62,927 nt of DNA from an uncultured bacterium (GCA_937910685.1 CALEMP010000129.1:1-62927), one strand, 5' to 3'. Positions 35,964 through 45,108 are shown, numbered from the stretch's first letter. Numbers and translations: made by a program. The notes: a model not told the origin generated them from the letters alone.

Positions 35964-36188
35964 ATGAAAGTCAGCATTGAATACTGCACAACATGAAACT
36001 ACCTCCCCCAAGTGGCCGGTCTGGCCGCTGAATTGAAGGGTGTGTTTGGTGATATCGAGCTTGCCTCGGTGGAGAGTACCGGAGGGGTTTTTGAGGTCAC
36101 GATCGAGGGACGCCTCGTGTTCTCCAAGAAGGCTCTGGGGCGTTTCCCGGCCTACCAGGAAGTGCCCACATTGATCCAAATGGGCTGA
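35964..36188 (+). CDS. SelW-like (Rdx family) selenoprotein, Sec at residue 11
   Basis: A 74-residue thioredoxin-fold protein with an in-frame TGA at 35994-35996. It begins MKVSIEYCTT-U-NYLPQVAGL, giving C8-T-T-U11, the CxxU motif of the SelW/SelT/SelH Rdx family; a GGVFEVTIEGRLVFSKK beta-hairpin and FPAYQEVPTLI follow as in SelW. The length is typical. TATGCT (35951-35956) ends 7 nt before the ATG. No frame longer than 11 codons is visible unless the TGA is read as Sec. Function is a cytosolic thiol-redox role inferred from the family. Confidence 0.92.
36012..36028 (+). promoter_or_regulatory. Candidate bacterial SECIS hairpin (SelW-like gene)
   Basis: GTGGCC (36012-36017) pairs with GGCCGC (36023-36028) across the loop GGTCT, six pairs with one G-U. 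The loop starts with GG and begins 22 nt after the TGA, the same distance as in the ArsC-like gene. Confidence 0.75.
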
Positions 36189-36616
36189 AAAAGGCCTACG
36201 GGTAAGCCCTGCAACACGTGCCCAGAGTGTAGGCAGGAGCCCCCGGAGCCTGGAAAGGCACCGCGGAGCGACCACTTCGTCGATGATCGCTCAGCTAGCT
36301 AGATTGCATAGACAATGAGGGCCAAGACGAGCGCTAGTAGGAATGCGGTAGTTGCTGCCGGGACGGATCCGCGGCTGGATGTTTCGGCTCTGATACCCAT
36401 AGGGAGGAGGGGGCCTGAAGAAAGAGAGGAAATTGAGGAATTGATCGGGGGAGCGCCCCGTCACAACCTCATATCTATCAAGGTTTTGGGAAACGGGGGG
36501 TAGAATCGGAAGAATCCGAATTCCTCTCCGGCCCTAGTCTTGGGGGGACGCTTCAGGGCCTCTAGGTGGTACCCTGAACAGCCCAGGGAGCCCCTCCCGG
36601 CCCCCACCGAGTGCCC
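36189..36616. other. 428-bp intergenic region before pyruvate kinase
   Basis: No supported gene here. A GAGCGA/TCGCTC inverted repeat spans 36266-36292, possibly ending the SelW transcript, but without a T-tract. Near the right end, TAGAAT (36501-36506) could be a -10 for pyk and TCGGA/TCCGA at 36506-36519 a small hairpin. I looked for a selenocysteine tRNA and saw none. A 62-codon frame at 36315-36503 has no supporting feature. Confidence 0.5.
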
Positions 36617-38122
36617 ATGCCCCAGTCCACGTCCATGTCCAAGTCTCGCCAAACACCCGCCAGCCCCGCCAGCCCCGGCAGCCCAGCGGGAACTGGTGCC
36701 CGGACCCTGCCCTACACCAAAATCATCGTCACCATCGGCCCGGCCTCTGAGGACCGCATTGGTGAACTCATCGACGCGGGCCTGTCCGTGGCTCGGATCA
36801 ATTTCAGTCATGGTGACGAGGCCGACGCCCGCCGGCGGATCAACAAGGTGCGCGCCGCAGCCCAGGAACGCTGCACTCCCATCGGCATCCTGGTGGACCT
36901 TCCGGGCCCCAAGATGCGAACCGGAACCTTTGCCGGGGGACGGATCCAGTTGGTGGAACGAGAGGTCATTCGCATGCGTTCGGGTTCCGGCCAGGCCCTG
37001 CCCGGAGAGGTCCAGATCGATGTGCCTGGGATCTCCGAGAGCCTGAAGCCCGGTCACCGGGTGTTCCTCAATGATGGACAGGTGGAGGTCGTCGTCGAAG
37101 ACGGCTTTGGCGAAACCGTGGTCGGCCGCGTTGTGCGTGGGGGGGCCCTGGGCAACCGAAAGGGCGTTCATATGCCCGACTCCACCGTGGACTACGAGCT
37201 GCCCACCCAACGGGACCGTGAGTGGCTCAAATTTGCTCGGGATCTCGATGTAGAGATGGTGGGCGTGAGCTTTGCAGCACATGGATCGGAGTTGCGTGAA
37301 GTGCGTTCCCTGATCCCTAATGCGGCGATTATCGCCAAGGTCGAGCGCCGCGTCGCTGTGGATAATCTTGAGGAATTGCTGGAAGAGGCGGACGGCATCA
37401 TGGTCGCCCGGGGGGACTTGGGCGTGGAGTTAGAACTCTCGGATTTGCCCCTGGTGCAAAAGTCCGTGCTGGCGGCGGCAGTAAGAGCAGGCAAGTTCAC
37501 AATCACGGCCACAGAAATGTTGGAGTCCATGATCGAGTCCAGTCGTCCGACCCGAGCTGAGGTCACGGACGTGGCCAATGCGGTTCTGGATGGCACCGAC
37601 GGGGTCATGCTCTCGGCCGAGACGGCGGTGGGGGAATATCCGGTAGAGGCCGTGAGGCAGATGGGGCAAATTGCCCTGGCGGTGGAACAATCCGAGCGCT
37701 ACAAGAACCGCCCGCGGCTCAAGCTCAATCCGAACAAGGCGACCTTCTTCAACGCCATCGCCATGGCGGCTGTGCACACGGCCAATGCCCTTGGCCTGAA
37801 GCGCATCGTGGCCTTTACCGAGACGGGCAACACCGTAGGCTTGATTTCACGCTACCGGCCCAACGCCGAGATCATCGGGCTGTCCTCAAATCCCCATGTG
37901 GTGGCCCGAATGACCAGTCTAGCCCATGTGCGGCCGGTTCTTTTTCGCCGTGAGGCCAGCCTGGAAGACATGATTCACATGGCATCCGAGGCCTTGGAGT
38001 TGCGCGGAATTTGCGCCCCCGGAGAGGAGATCTTGATTGTGGCCGGGGTGCCCCCGGGTGTTGCCCGCAGCACCAATGTGATGAAGCTCCATCGCATCGG
38101 GGAAGAAGTCAAATTCCATTGA
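36617..38122 (+). CDS. pyk: Pyruvate kinase
   Basis: A 501-residue pyruvate kinase converting phosphoenolpyruvate and ADP to pyruvate and ATP. TKIIVTIGPAS starts the barrel, INFSHG and LVDLPGPKMRTG follow, IAKVERRVAVDNLEE is the metal/substrate segment and GDLGVELELSDLPLVQKSV the family signature; the C-terminal domain is complete. The first 30 residues are a Ser/Pro/Ala-rich extension. ATG 36617 is preferred to GTG 36611. The gene stands alone and is followed by an unrelated ATPase gene after about 120 bp. Confidence 0.97.
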   Translation: MPQSTSMSKSRQTPASPASPGSPAGTGARTLPYTKIIVTIGPASEDRIGELIDAGLSVARINFSHGDEADARRRINKVRAAAQERCTPIGILVDLPGPKMRTGTFAGGRIQLVEREVIRMRSGSGQALPGEVQIDVPGISESLKPGHRVFLNDGQVEVVVEDGFGETVVGRVVRGGALGNRKGVHMPDSTVDYELPTQRDREWLKFARDLDVEMVGVSFAAHGSELREVRSLIPNAAIIAKVERRVAVDNLEELLEEADGIMVARGDLGVELELSDLPLVQKSVLAAAVRAGKFTITATEMLESMIESSRPTRAEVTDVANAVLDGTDGVMLSAETAVGEYPVEAVRQMGQIALAVEQSERYKNRPRLKLNPNKATFFNAIAMAAVHTANALGLKRIVAFTETGNTVGLISRYRPNAEIIGLSSNPHVVARMTSLAHVRPVLFRREASLEDMIHMASEALELRGICAPGEEILIVAGVPPGVARSTNVMKLHRIGEEVKFH

Positions 38123-38245
38123 TCCGTGTCGCTCTTGCGAGCCCGGCAGGTTTCGACCCAGCCATCGGTTTGTGAGGACATTCCCTTATTCTCCCAGACC
38201 GAGCCTTGATTTTGGGGCTTCCGCACGGGACTCTTGTCAGCCCTC

Positions 38246-39145
38246 ATGTTGAACCGGCTTCCACTTTCGCGCCTTTTGTCACGGCGTCGCTCCGGCGGCG
38301 CAGTGGAAGGCCAGAGCTCGCCGGATCGCGCACGCCGAGGGGGCTCACCTCAAACTGGCGCGCGGGTGGTCTGCATCGCCAGCGGCAAGGGCGGCACGGG
38401 CAAGAGCGTCGTGGCCTCGAACCTGGCGATTCAGCGGGCGCGCATGGGCGAACGCGTTCTCCTGGTGGATTTTGATGCGGGCATGGCCAATGCGCATTTG
38501 CTCCTGGGGATGACTCCGGTCCATGATCTAGGGCATGTCTTGGATGGGGATGTTTCCGCTCGCAACGCGCTGGTGCAGGGACCCCATGGATTGAGCTTGC
38601 TCTCCGGCGGCGTGGGGCGTCAGACCCTGATCAACCCGACCCGACGCCAGCTCGACCGACTGTTCAAGGCCTTGGCCCCGCTCGAAGAGGACTTCGATTT
38701 GATCGTGATCGATCACGGAGCCGGGCTTGGGTATTCCACCCTGGCCCATCTGGCCGCCACCTCCACCCTCATCATGGTGACGAATCCAGAGCTCACCGCT
38801 CTCAGCGACGCCTACGCCCTCTACAAGCGCGCCGTCACCGTGAATCCGAGCATTTCGGTTGGGGTTGTGATCAACCGGGCAGAGGACGAGGGCTTGGCCA
38901 AGGCTGCCTGGGGGCGTTTCCGGGGGGCCTCGATCCGCTTCCTGAGCCGCGAGCCCGAGTATATAGGTTGGGTGCCCGCGGACCGCGCCATCACCCAGAG
39001 CGTGCAGCAGCGTAGCCCGGTGACGGTTTCCTGGCCCGATTCGCCTGCTGCAAAGGCCCTGCAAGCCGTGGTGACCTGGAGCGGCCTGGATTTGGCCCGG
39101 GGATCACAGCCCTTTTTCCAGCGCGCCCGCAAAGCCCTGCGCTGA
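38246..39145 (+). CDS. MinD/FlhG-like P-loop ATPase
   Basis: A 299-residue deviant-Walker ATPase. VVCIASGKGGTGKSVVASNLA (signature lysine K48, P-loop lysine K53) and VLLVDFDAGMANAHLLLG fit MinD/FlhG, the latter resembling the DLG segment of FlhG. A basic Ser/Arg-rich stretch precedes the domain, and the tail after residue 280 is short. An in-frame TTG at 38234 is an alternative start. A second ParA-type gene follows 123 bp downstream. It may place polar structures or chromosomes; no flagellar gene is in the window. Confidence 0.82.
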   Translation: MLNRLPLSRLLSRRRSGGAVEGQSSPDRARRGGSPQTGARVVCIASGKGGTGKSVVASNLAIQRARMGERVLLVDFDAGMANAHLLLGMTPVHDLGHVLDGDVSARNALVQGPHGLSLLSGGVGRQTLINPTRRQLDRLFKALAPLEEDFDLIVIDHGAGLGYSTLAHLAATSTLIMVTNPELTALSDAYALYKRAVTVNPSISVGVVINRAEDEGLAKAAWGRFRGASIRFLSREPEYIGWVPADRAITQSVQQRSPVTVSWPDSPAAKALQAVVTWSGLDLARGSQPFFQRARKALR

Positions 39146-39211
39146 GCGGCCTGCCGGTGTGACCTGCGGGTTTTAAATCCGCCCCTCCGGTCGCCCATGT
39201 TTGTCTGGATT

Positions 39212-39263
39212 GGTTCAGGCATTGGGGGCATAATCAGAACAGCCTGAACCGCGGTCTCCGCGG
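39212..39263. promoter_or_regulatory. Inverted repeat flanking a -10 candidate before the ParA gene
   Basis: GGTTCAGGC (39212-39220) and GCCTGAACC (39242-39250) are perfect 9-bp inverted copies 21 bp apart. CATAAT at 39229-39234, five of six matches to a -10, lies between them. A second palindrome, CCGCGG-TCT-CCGCGG, covers 39249-39263 just before the ATG. It may be an operator or an mRNA hairpin. Confidence 0.5.
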
Positions 39264-39268
39264 CTCCC

Positions 39269-40171
39269 ATGCCTCATCCCATGACTTCCCCAACCAGCAT
39301 CCCCAAGCGCGGCCGGCACCCCGGTAGACCGTTGCAGGTGTTGGCCCTGGTGAATCAAAAGGGCGGTTGCGGCAAGACCACCACGGCAGTGAACTTGGCA
39401 GGTGCTTTGGCCCAGCAAGGAGAGCGCGTGTTGTTGGTGGATATGGATCCCCAAGCCCACGCCACCATGGCCTTGGGCTGCGCGCCCTTGGACGAGCCCA
39501 CCTTGGCCGAGGTCTTGCTGGAGGAAGCCTACATCGAACAGGCAATCCAAAGCGGACCGCTCGGCATCGATTTGGTTCCTTCCCGGCCGCGGCTGGTGGA
39601 ATTCGAAGAGGCCGCCGAGCGCCTGCTTCACCCCGAGCAACGCCTGAAGGTTTCTTTGGATGCGGTGCGTGATCGCTATGACTGGGTCGTGGTGGATTGC
39701 CCGCCTCGGGCCGAGGGAGTGCTCTGCGCAAATGCACTTTTTGCCTGCACCGCCGCCTTTTTGATCGTCGAGACCGGGGCCTTTTCATTGCAGGGTGCTC
39801 TGCAAGCCATGCGGGTTTTGAACGAGGTGGGTGAGAACCAGGGCCGGACCTACGAGGTGCGCGTGGTGGGAACCCTCTTTGATCGTCGCATACGCCTCGC
39901 CCGGGAATTGCTCGTGGCTTTGCATGCGCGCTTTGGCCCGGCCATGTTCAATACGGTGATCCGCACCAGCGTTCGTCTGCGCGAAGCTCCGGCAGTGGGA
40001 TTGCCCGTGCAGGCTTTGGATGCCTCTTGCCGCGCAACCCAAGACTTTGCCGCCCTGGCCGCCGAGGTGGCCCTGATGTTTGGCCCGGAATCGGATCTTG
40101 CCAGCCTGTTACAGGCGGGCATGGACGCACCCTCCCACAAGCCAGCCTTGACCGCCTGCGATCACCACTAA
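39269..40171 (+). CDS. ParA/Soj-like ATPase
   Basis: A 300-residue ParA-family ATPase. QVLALVNQKGGCGKTTTAVNLA is the deviant Walker A motif (signature K31, P-loop K36, with Cys at residue 34 where Ala or Val is usual), VLLVDMDPQAHATMALG is the A' motif and WVVVDCPPRAEG the Walker B region. There is no DNA-binding N-terminal HTH, so it is of the Soj type, not plasmid ParA of the P1 type. No parB is adjacent; a helix-hairpin-helix protein follows 23 bp downstream and could be a partner. Confidence 0.88.
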   Translation: MPHPMTSPTSIPKRGRHPGRPLQVLALVNQKGGCGKTTTAVNLAGALAQQGERVLLVDMDPQAHATMALGCAPLDEPTLAEVLLEEAYIEQAIQSGPLGIDLVPSRPRLVEFEEAAERLLHPEQRLKVSLDAVRDRYDWVVVDCPPRAEGVLCANALFACTAAFLIVETGAFSLQGALQAMRVLNEVGENQGRTYEVRVVGTLFDRRIRLARELLVALHARFGPAMFNTVIRTSVRLREAPAVGLPVQALDASCRATQDFAALAAEVALMFGPESDLASLLQAGMDAPSHKPALTACDHH

Positions 40172-40194
40172 CAACGAACCAACTAGCGATCACC

Positions 40195-41592
40195 ATGGAA
40201 GCCCTAGCCCTGCTCTGCACCCTGCATGCGGACGGTCCCTCGACCCTCAAGCGCCTGCGTAAGGGTGGTTGTGATTCCCTTCTAGCCGTCGAAGGTTTGC
40301 CCGCGGAGGAACTCGCCAAGTTGGTGGGTATTTCCGCTTCCACCGCCCGTCGGTTTGCCCGGGAGGCCGGGAACTTGCGTCAGCGTTTGGACCCTGGCGA
40401 AGAAGCGCCCGCCTTAGAAATGGAAGAGGTGCCGGAATTCTTGGAACATGACGTTCTGCAGACCCAGGTGCAAACCGGGTTGGATCAGCGGGACGCTCTG
40501 GCCAAAGAACGCATGTTGGCTGCACCGACGCCGGCCGCCCCAGTAGAGCTTGTGATTCACGAGGCAGAGCCCGAGGCCCTTGGGGAGCCGCCCGTGGAGT
40601 GCGCGCCAATCTCCGAGCCGGTGACGACCTTGGAGCCAGGCGCTGTGGATGGCCTCGACCAAGAAGTGATCGACGTACTGGCTTCGGCCCAGGTTATGGG
40701 TCTGTGGGATTTGGCCAACCTGGATGCGCGAACCCTTGCCAAGACAACGGGGTTGCCCTATACGCTCTTGACCCGCACGCGCTTCTTGGCCCGTCGCCTG
40801 CAGCCCGCCCCCCCCGTGGAAACTTCCCCCGAGGGGACGGTCGTACCCGAGTCCCGGGGCGAGATTCCTATCGAGTTGCGAGAGAGGTCGGAGGTTGAGC
40901 GGGAGCCCTCCGTCGCCCAGGTCAAGGCACAAGAGTCCATACGTATGGTCATGAATGCCGTGCAGCAAAGGATCGAACCTGATAGCTCGGTATCGAAGGA
41001 CATGGTCCGGCAGGATCAGGAGCAGCCCGTGGATCTGGAGCCGGTTGACCTGGAGCCGGTGGATTGGGCCAGCGGTGAGACAACCGAGGAGCAGACTCCG
41101 GACGCCGTGGATCCGCAACCCGCAGAGTTGTGCGTAGAGCCGGATAGGAATCCTTTGCCCTCTACGGTCTACGTGGAGCCCACTGCCTATGAGCAGCCCG
41201 TTCCCATTGACGGGGACCCGAGCCGCCGCCCGCCCTTTTGGGAGGCGCGAAAGGCTTGGCGTGAGGGAACCAGCGCGCCCCAGGAACCCGAGGTTTCCGC
41301 CGGTCGTTTCGAGGCGGAAGTGTCTCCCGCCAGCATCAACCCGGAAGAGGCTGCCCCCCTGGATTCCGCAGCGGAGCCGGTCAACACCACCCTCGGGTGG
41401 AACTTTCAGGTTCCCACCCCTCCCGGGTACAGCGCGCCTTCGAGCTATCCTCCCGTCCATCTACCGAAGGCGGCCCCCGTGCGCATCGACAAATTGACCG
41501 CGGGAGCCACTGGTGGGGGAAACCTCACTGGGGAAAATTCCCTCAAGCGTCCCGACGACCAAGAGGAAGGGGTCGCGGGCCCCTTTGGCTGA
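40195..41592 (+). CDS. Helix-hairpin-helix domain protein with long acidic linker
   Basis: A 465-residue protein with two helix-hairpin-helix-like segments: ADGPSTLKRLRKGGCDSLLAVEGLPAEELAKLVGIS near residues 11-50 and MGLWDLANLDARTLAKTTGLPYTLL near 165-190. The rest is acidic, Pro/Glu-rich and low in complexity, with a repeat of PVDLEPVDLEPVDW near residue 280. It follows the ParA-like gene by 23 bp. HhH pairs usually bind DNA non-specifically, so a role as partner or cargo of the ATPase is plausible but inferred. Confidence 0.7.
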   Translation: MEALALLCTLHADGPSTLKRLRKGGCDSLLAVEGLPAEELAKLVGISASTARRFAREAGNLRQRLDPGEEAPALEMEEVPEFLEHDVLQTQVQTGLDQRDALAKERMLAAPTPAAPVELVIHEAEPEALGEPPVECAPISEPVTTLEPGAVDGLDQEVIDVLASAQVMGLWDLANLDARTLAKTTGLPYTLLTRTRFLARRLQPAPPVETSPEGTVVPESRGEIPIELRERSEVEREPSVAQVKAQESIRMVMNAVQQRIEPDSSVSKDMVRQDQEQPVDLEPVDLEPVDWASGETTEEQTPDAVDPQPAELCVEPDRNPLPSTVYVEPTAYEQPVPIDGDPSRRPPFWEARKAWREGTSAPQEPEVSAGRFEAEVSPASINPEEAAPLDSAAEPVNTTLGWNFQVPTPPGYSAPSSYPPVHLPKAAPVRIDKLTAGATGGGNLTGENSLKRPDDQEEGVAGPFG

Positions 41593-41658
41593 GGGCCTTT
41601 TTCGGGGAGCACAAAGCTCGTACCTGACTTGCCCGGATTACCGGGTAGGCTAGTGTTC

Positions 41659-42822
41659 GTGAGCGTTTTCCCGAGTCTAGCTTCCACCGCCATCCTGTTG
41701 GCTGGCCTTTCCCTGGGCGGAGGTGATTACCCCTGGGTTGCCAACCTGGACGGTCAACCGGCATTTGGTGCCCGGGCTGAATTGCGCCACGTGGAGAAGT
41801 TCTGGCGCAAGCCTAGCCCGGCTGATGCTGGGGTGCGCTTGGCCCTTGCGGATCTTCTACCCCGATTTGATGTGGAACGGGCCATGGCCCAGGTGGAGGA
41901 CCGGCGTATGGGATTGGACCGTTTGGTCTTGGCCTTTCAATCGGACCTTGCCGACCCCGAGGCGGATCCCTCGGCCTTTGTCTTGGAACAATTGACCATC
42001 GACCCGTTCAGCGTGGTGCTCAATCCAGAGAACGCTCTGACCCTGGTGCGCGTGATGGGGGATTCCCGTCGGCAGGTGCGCACTTGGTTGTTGGAGGAGG
42101 GGCGCGTGGAGGCCCGGGAGCTGCGTTCTGCCTTTGCTCTGTTGGACACCCACACCCATGGGCTCGGTCGCCTGGAGGAGCCCGGAGTGTTGCAGCTTGT
42201 GACCGCCCGGTTGGATCTGGCGGCTGTTCGTATGCGCGCAATTCTGGTGGACCTAGAGGTCTTTCAGGAAGGCCCCGGTCAGCGGCTTTTCGTTCCCAAC
42301 ACCGAAGCGGTGCGCTTGGCCCAGGCCTTCGTGATGGGTGAGCGTGAAGCGGGCAGCGCCTGGAGTCAGTGGGTCACGAGTGCCAAACATTCCGCAAGGG
42401 ATTTTGCCTCGGGCACTCAGCTTGCATCCCTCGACAAGAACCAGGCCGCGACCCTGGCTCTTCGGACGGCGGGGCGCAACAAAGCGGCTGGGACATTGAT
42501 CAAGATGCGCGAGTTGGCCCCCGCCGATGGGACGTTCGGAGTCCTGCTGGGCAGCGACGGCAGGCTCTCACGGTTCGAGCGCTGCCAGGCGGCCATTCGC
42601 CTCGGCTTGGAGGCCCTCTCCCAGGATCCCTTTGCTGCCGAAGTGCACCAAATCACGGGCATCAGCTTGGACTTCACGCGCAGCCGACCGGATGCGGTGG
42701 TCTACCTCGACCGCTATCTGCACCTGGTGGGGATTCGCTTCTACGATAGCTGGACCGTCCCCCCCCGGGGGCGCAGTGCTGGTGAAGAGGACGCTCTCCT
42801 ACGGGTCTTGAGCCCCTCCTGA
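41659..42822 (+). CDS. Hypothetical exported protein
   Basis: About 387 residues. GTG 41659 is preferred: TAGGCT (41646-41651) ends 7 nt upstream, and it yields the signal-peptide-like SVFPSLASTAILLAGLSLGG. The open frame extends upstream to 41629 (TTG). The mature protein is helical and charged, with no family I recognise. It follows the HhH gene by about 66 bp on the same strand and is followed by an aminotransferase gene after 100 bp. Confidence 0.6.
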   Translation: MSVFPSLASTAILLAGLSLGGGDYPWVANLDGQPAFGARAELRHVEKFWRKPSPADAGVRLALADLLPRFDVERAMAQVEDRRMGLDRLVLAFQSDLADPEADPSAFVLEQLTIDPFSVVLNPENALTLVRVMGDSRRQVRTWLLEEGRVEARELRSAFALLDTHTHGLGRLEEPGVLQLVTARLDLAAVRMRAILVDLEVFQEGPGQRLFVPNTEAVRLAQAFVMGEREAGSAWSQWVTSAKHSARDFASGTQLASLDKNQAATLALRTAGRNKAAGTLIKMRELAPADGTFGVLLGSDGRLSRFERCQAAIRLGLEALSQDPFAAEVHQITGISLDFTRSRPDAVVYLDRYLHLVGIRFYDSWTVPPRGRSAGEEDALLRVLSPS

Positions 42823-42923
42823 CAGGCACCTGGCCTTCTCCTTGGGGCGTGTGCCCCGATCCTCCCCGCGTCCGTGTAGAATGTGAAGTCGGCTCCTTTT
42901 AGACTAGCCCGCCTTCTTTAGAG

Positions 42924-44180
42924 ATGACTGCCTTGACCTCCAGCCAAAACGATTCCCACTTGATCGCCGCTGCCTCTGACAGGACTGGTGACGATCCGAT
43001 CTTTGCTCTTCACGGAGAAGCCATGCGCCGGGCGGCAGAAGGGGAAGACATCCTCAACGCCACCTTGGGAGTTCTGGTGGAAGACGATAGTTCCCTGTGC
43101 GTAATGCCCAGCGTGTTCGAGGCCTTCACCAGCGTCGATCCGGCTCGCGCCGCAGCCTATGCGCCGATTGCGGGGAACAAAGAATTTCTTGAGGGTGTGA
43201 TTGCGGATGCATTCGCCGGTGACCGTGAACTTGGGGTGAAGTCGGTGGCTAACGCCACCGCCGGGGGAACCGGTGCTCTGCACCATTCAATCGTCAACTT
43301 CCTTGAGCCGGGCCAAGCGCTTTTGACCAGTGACTTCTTCTGGAGTCCCTATCGCATCATCGCCGAGCACACGCGCCGCAAGGTAGGCACGTTCCACATG
43401 TTCGATGAGGAGCGACGCTTTAATTTGGCGGCGCTGGAGGCGGGTCTGCGCAAGCAGATGGATTCCCAGGGGCGCGTCCTGTTGCTGCTCAACTTTCCTT
43501 GCCACAACCCCACCGGTTATTCCCTCGATGCCTTCGAGTGGCAGCGCGTGGTGGAGATCCTGAACGAAGTGTCGAAGCTGGGCCCGGTGGCCTTTTGCCT
43601 CGATCTGGCCTATGCCCGCTACGCCGCGCCTGAAGGCGCCGCCTGGGTTGCTGCGGTCAAGGGACTGGTTCCCCAGATAACCTTCTTGGTGGCCTGGTCC
43701 GCGTCCAAGGCCTATGCCCAATACGGCGCACGCGTGGGCGCTCTGATCGCCGTGGTCCAAGATGCCGACCAGCGCGAACGCATCCGCTGTGCCTTGCAGC
43801 ATTCATCTCGGGGCACTTGGTCCAACTGCAACCACTTAGGTCTCTTGGCGATCGCTAACCTGTTGCAAGACCCGGACCTGCGCAGCCAAGCGGATTTGGA
43901 TCGTGCGCGGCTGGTGCGGCTTTTGAGCGAGCGCGTCGCGGCTTTTAATGGTGCCGCACGCAGCGCTGGTTTGGATTTCCCGCGCTATGAGGGTGGGTTC
44001 TTCGTCACCGTATTCACTCCTAACGCGCGCAAGACGGCCGCCGTTTGTCGTGAGAATGGGGTCTTTGTAGTGCCCCTGGATGGCGGCGTTCGCATTGCTC
44101 TTTGTGCGACTCCGGTGGCTCAAGTGGCACGTCTGGTCAAGGCCCTCGCCAACGGTGTCCAAGTGGCAGGGGAAGCTTGA
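42924..44180 (+). CDS. Class I/II aminotransferase
   Basis: A 418-residue fold-type I PLP enzyme. The PLP lysine is K262 in WSASKAYAQYGARVG, the Asn of the cofactor ring is in LLLLNFPCHNPTGYS, and GGTGALHHSIVNFLEPGQ forms the phosphate-binding N-terminal part. It resembles tyrosine or aromatic aminotransferases more than aspartate ones, but the substrate is uncertain. A TAGACT hexamer at 42900-42905 lies 18 nt before the ATG. It ends 3 nt before upp, so the two are co-transcribed. Confidence 0.88.
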   Translation: MTALTSSQNDSHLIAAASDRTGDDPIFALHGEAMRRAAEGEDILNATLGVLVEDDSSLCVMPSVFEAFTSVDPARAAAYAPIAGNKEFLEGVIADAFAGDRELGVKSVANATAGGTGALHHSIVNFLEPGQALLTSDFFWSPYRIIAEHTRRKVGTFHMFDEERRFNLAALEAGLRKQMDSQGRVLLLLNFPCHNPTGYSLDAFEWQRVVEILNEVSKLGPVAFCLDLAYARYAAPEGAAWVAAVKGLVPQITFLVAWSASKAYAQYGARVGALIAVVQDADQRERIRCALQHSSRGTWSNCNHLGLLAIANLLQDPDLRSQADLDRARLVRLLSERVAAFNGAARSAGLDFPRYEGGFFVTVFTPNARKTAAVCRENGVFVVPLDGGVRIALCATPVAQVARLVKALANGVQVAGEA

Positions 44181-44183
44181 ACC

Positions 44184-44999
44184 ATGGCTGGTTCTTCCAC
44201 TACGCCCTTCGATATTTCCCAGGGTGGCCTGCAGCACGCCTATGGCGAAAACGTGCACATCCAAAATGATGCCCTGACCAGCACTCTCTTGGCGCGCCTT
44301 TCATGCGCGGAGACTCCCCATCCAGAAGTGATGGCCATTTTGCGCGCGGCCTATCAACATCTGGGCGCCGAGGCTTTTGGCATGACCCTGTCCACGGTCC
44401 AATCTGAACGCCCCACGCGTATGGCGGCTTCCCAACCGGATGCGGGGGTGCTGCGAGGAGAGCAGCTGGATCCATCCCAGCAAGTTGTGGTGCTGGACAT
44501 CATGCGCGGCGGAATCGTGCCCGCCCAGACCCTGTTTGAACTTCTGACCTTGGTGTTGCCCCTGGATTGCTTGCGGCTTGACCACTTGGATATGGCCCGG
44601 GTCGCTGACTCGGCCGGTCGTGTGAGCGGCGTGGATTTGCGTGCCGCCAAGGTGGGAGGCACCCTCGATGGGGTGACCCTTGTGATTCCCGATCCCATGG
44701 GAGCCACCGGGGGCACCCTGCGTACGGCGGTGAATTGGCTGGTCGAGAACCATGGGACGCCGTCTCAAATCCTCGCCATGCCCCTGATCGCGACCCCCGA
44801 ATTCCTGGCCAGCGCCCGGGACCTTAAGTATGAGGTAAAAGTCTTTGCCGGCCGGGTGGACCGGGGTCTCTCTCCCGAGCACGTGCTCTTGGAGGTTCCT
44901 GGGACCCTCTGGGCTCAGGAACGAGGTCTCACGGAGGCTGGGTACATCGTTCCCGGAGCCGGCGGCCTAGGCGAAGTGATCAACAATTCCTGGTGTTGA
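44184..44999 (+). CDS. upp: Uracil phosphoribosyltransferase-like protein
   Basis: A 271-residue protein, longer than the usual 208-residue Upp because of an N-terminal extension. [16 protein letters not shown], the PRPP loop [17 protein letters not shown] and the C-terminal uracil-binding [15 protein letters not shown] are clear family signatures. It salvages uracil with PRPP to UMP. It follows the aminotransferase by 3 nt, an unusual pairing. Confidence 0.88.
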   Translation: MAGSSTTPFDISQGGLQHAYGENVHIQNDALTSTLLARLSCAETPHPEVMAILRAAYQHLGAEAFGMTLSTVQSERPTRMAASQPDAGVLRGEQLDPSQQVVVLDIMRGGIVPAQTLFELLTLVLPLDCLRLDHLDMARVADSAGRVSGVDLRAAKVGGTLDGVTLVIPDPMGATGGTLRTAVNWLVENHGTPSQILAMPLIATPEFLASARDLKYEVKVFAGRVDRGLSPEHVLLEVPGTLWAQERGLTEAGYIVPGAGGLGEVINNSWC

Positions 45000-45017
45000 T
45001 TTTGTTCTGGGTCGTGT

Positions 45018-45046
45018 TTGCCCACCCGTCGCCCTTGCGCTAGACT
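45018..45046 (+). promoter_or_regulatory. Promoter of the ferredoxin gene
   Basis: TTGCCC (45018-45023) and TAGACT (45041-45046) are 17 bp apart, a good sigma-70 layout. The predicted leader is about 55 nt and contains a GGAGAA/TTCTCC hairpin at 45055-45072. Confidence 0.5.
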
Positions 45047-45108
45047 CCTGCGCCGGAGAAACCCGATTCTCCATCCATTTTTCCCTAGAGACCAGAAGAG
45101 TAGAAACC

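Noticed and set aside
25860..36188. Selenocysteine tRNA within the selenoprotein region
   Set aside because: No sequence with a TCA anticodon loop and a long variable arm was found; the gene must lie outside the window if the Sec reading is right.
35901..36275. 124-codon minus-strand frame over the SelW-like gene
   Set aside because: It has no domain signal, while the plus strand encodes a clear Rdx-family protein with Sec.
36315..36503. 62-codon open frame before pyk
   Set aside because: No ribosome-binding site, no recognisable motif and no composition signal; too short to be supported.
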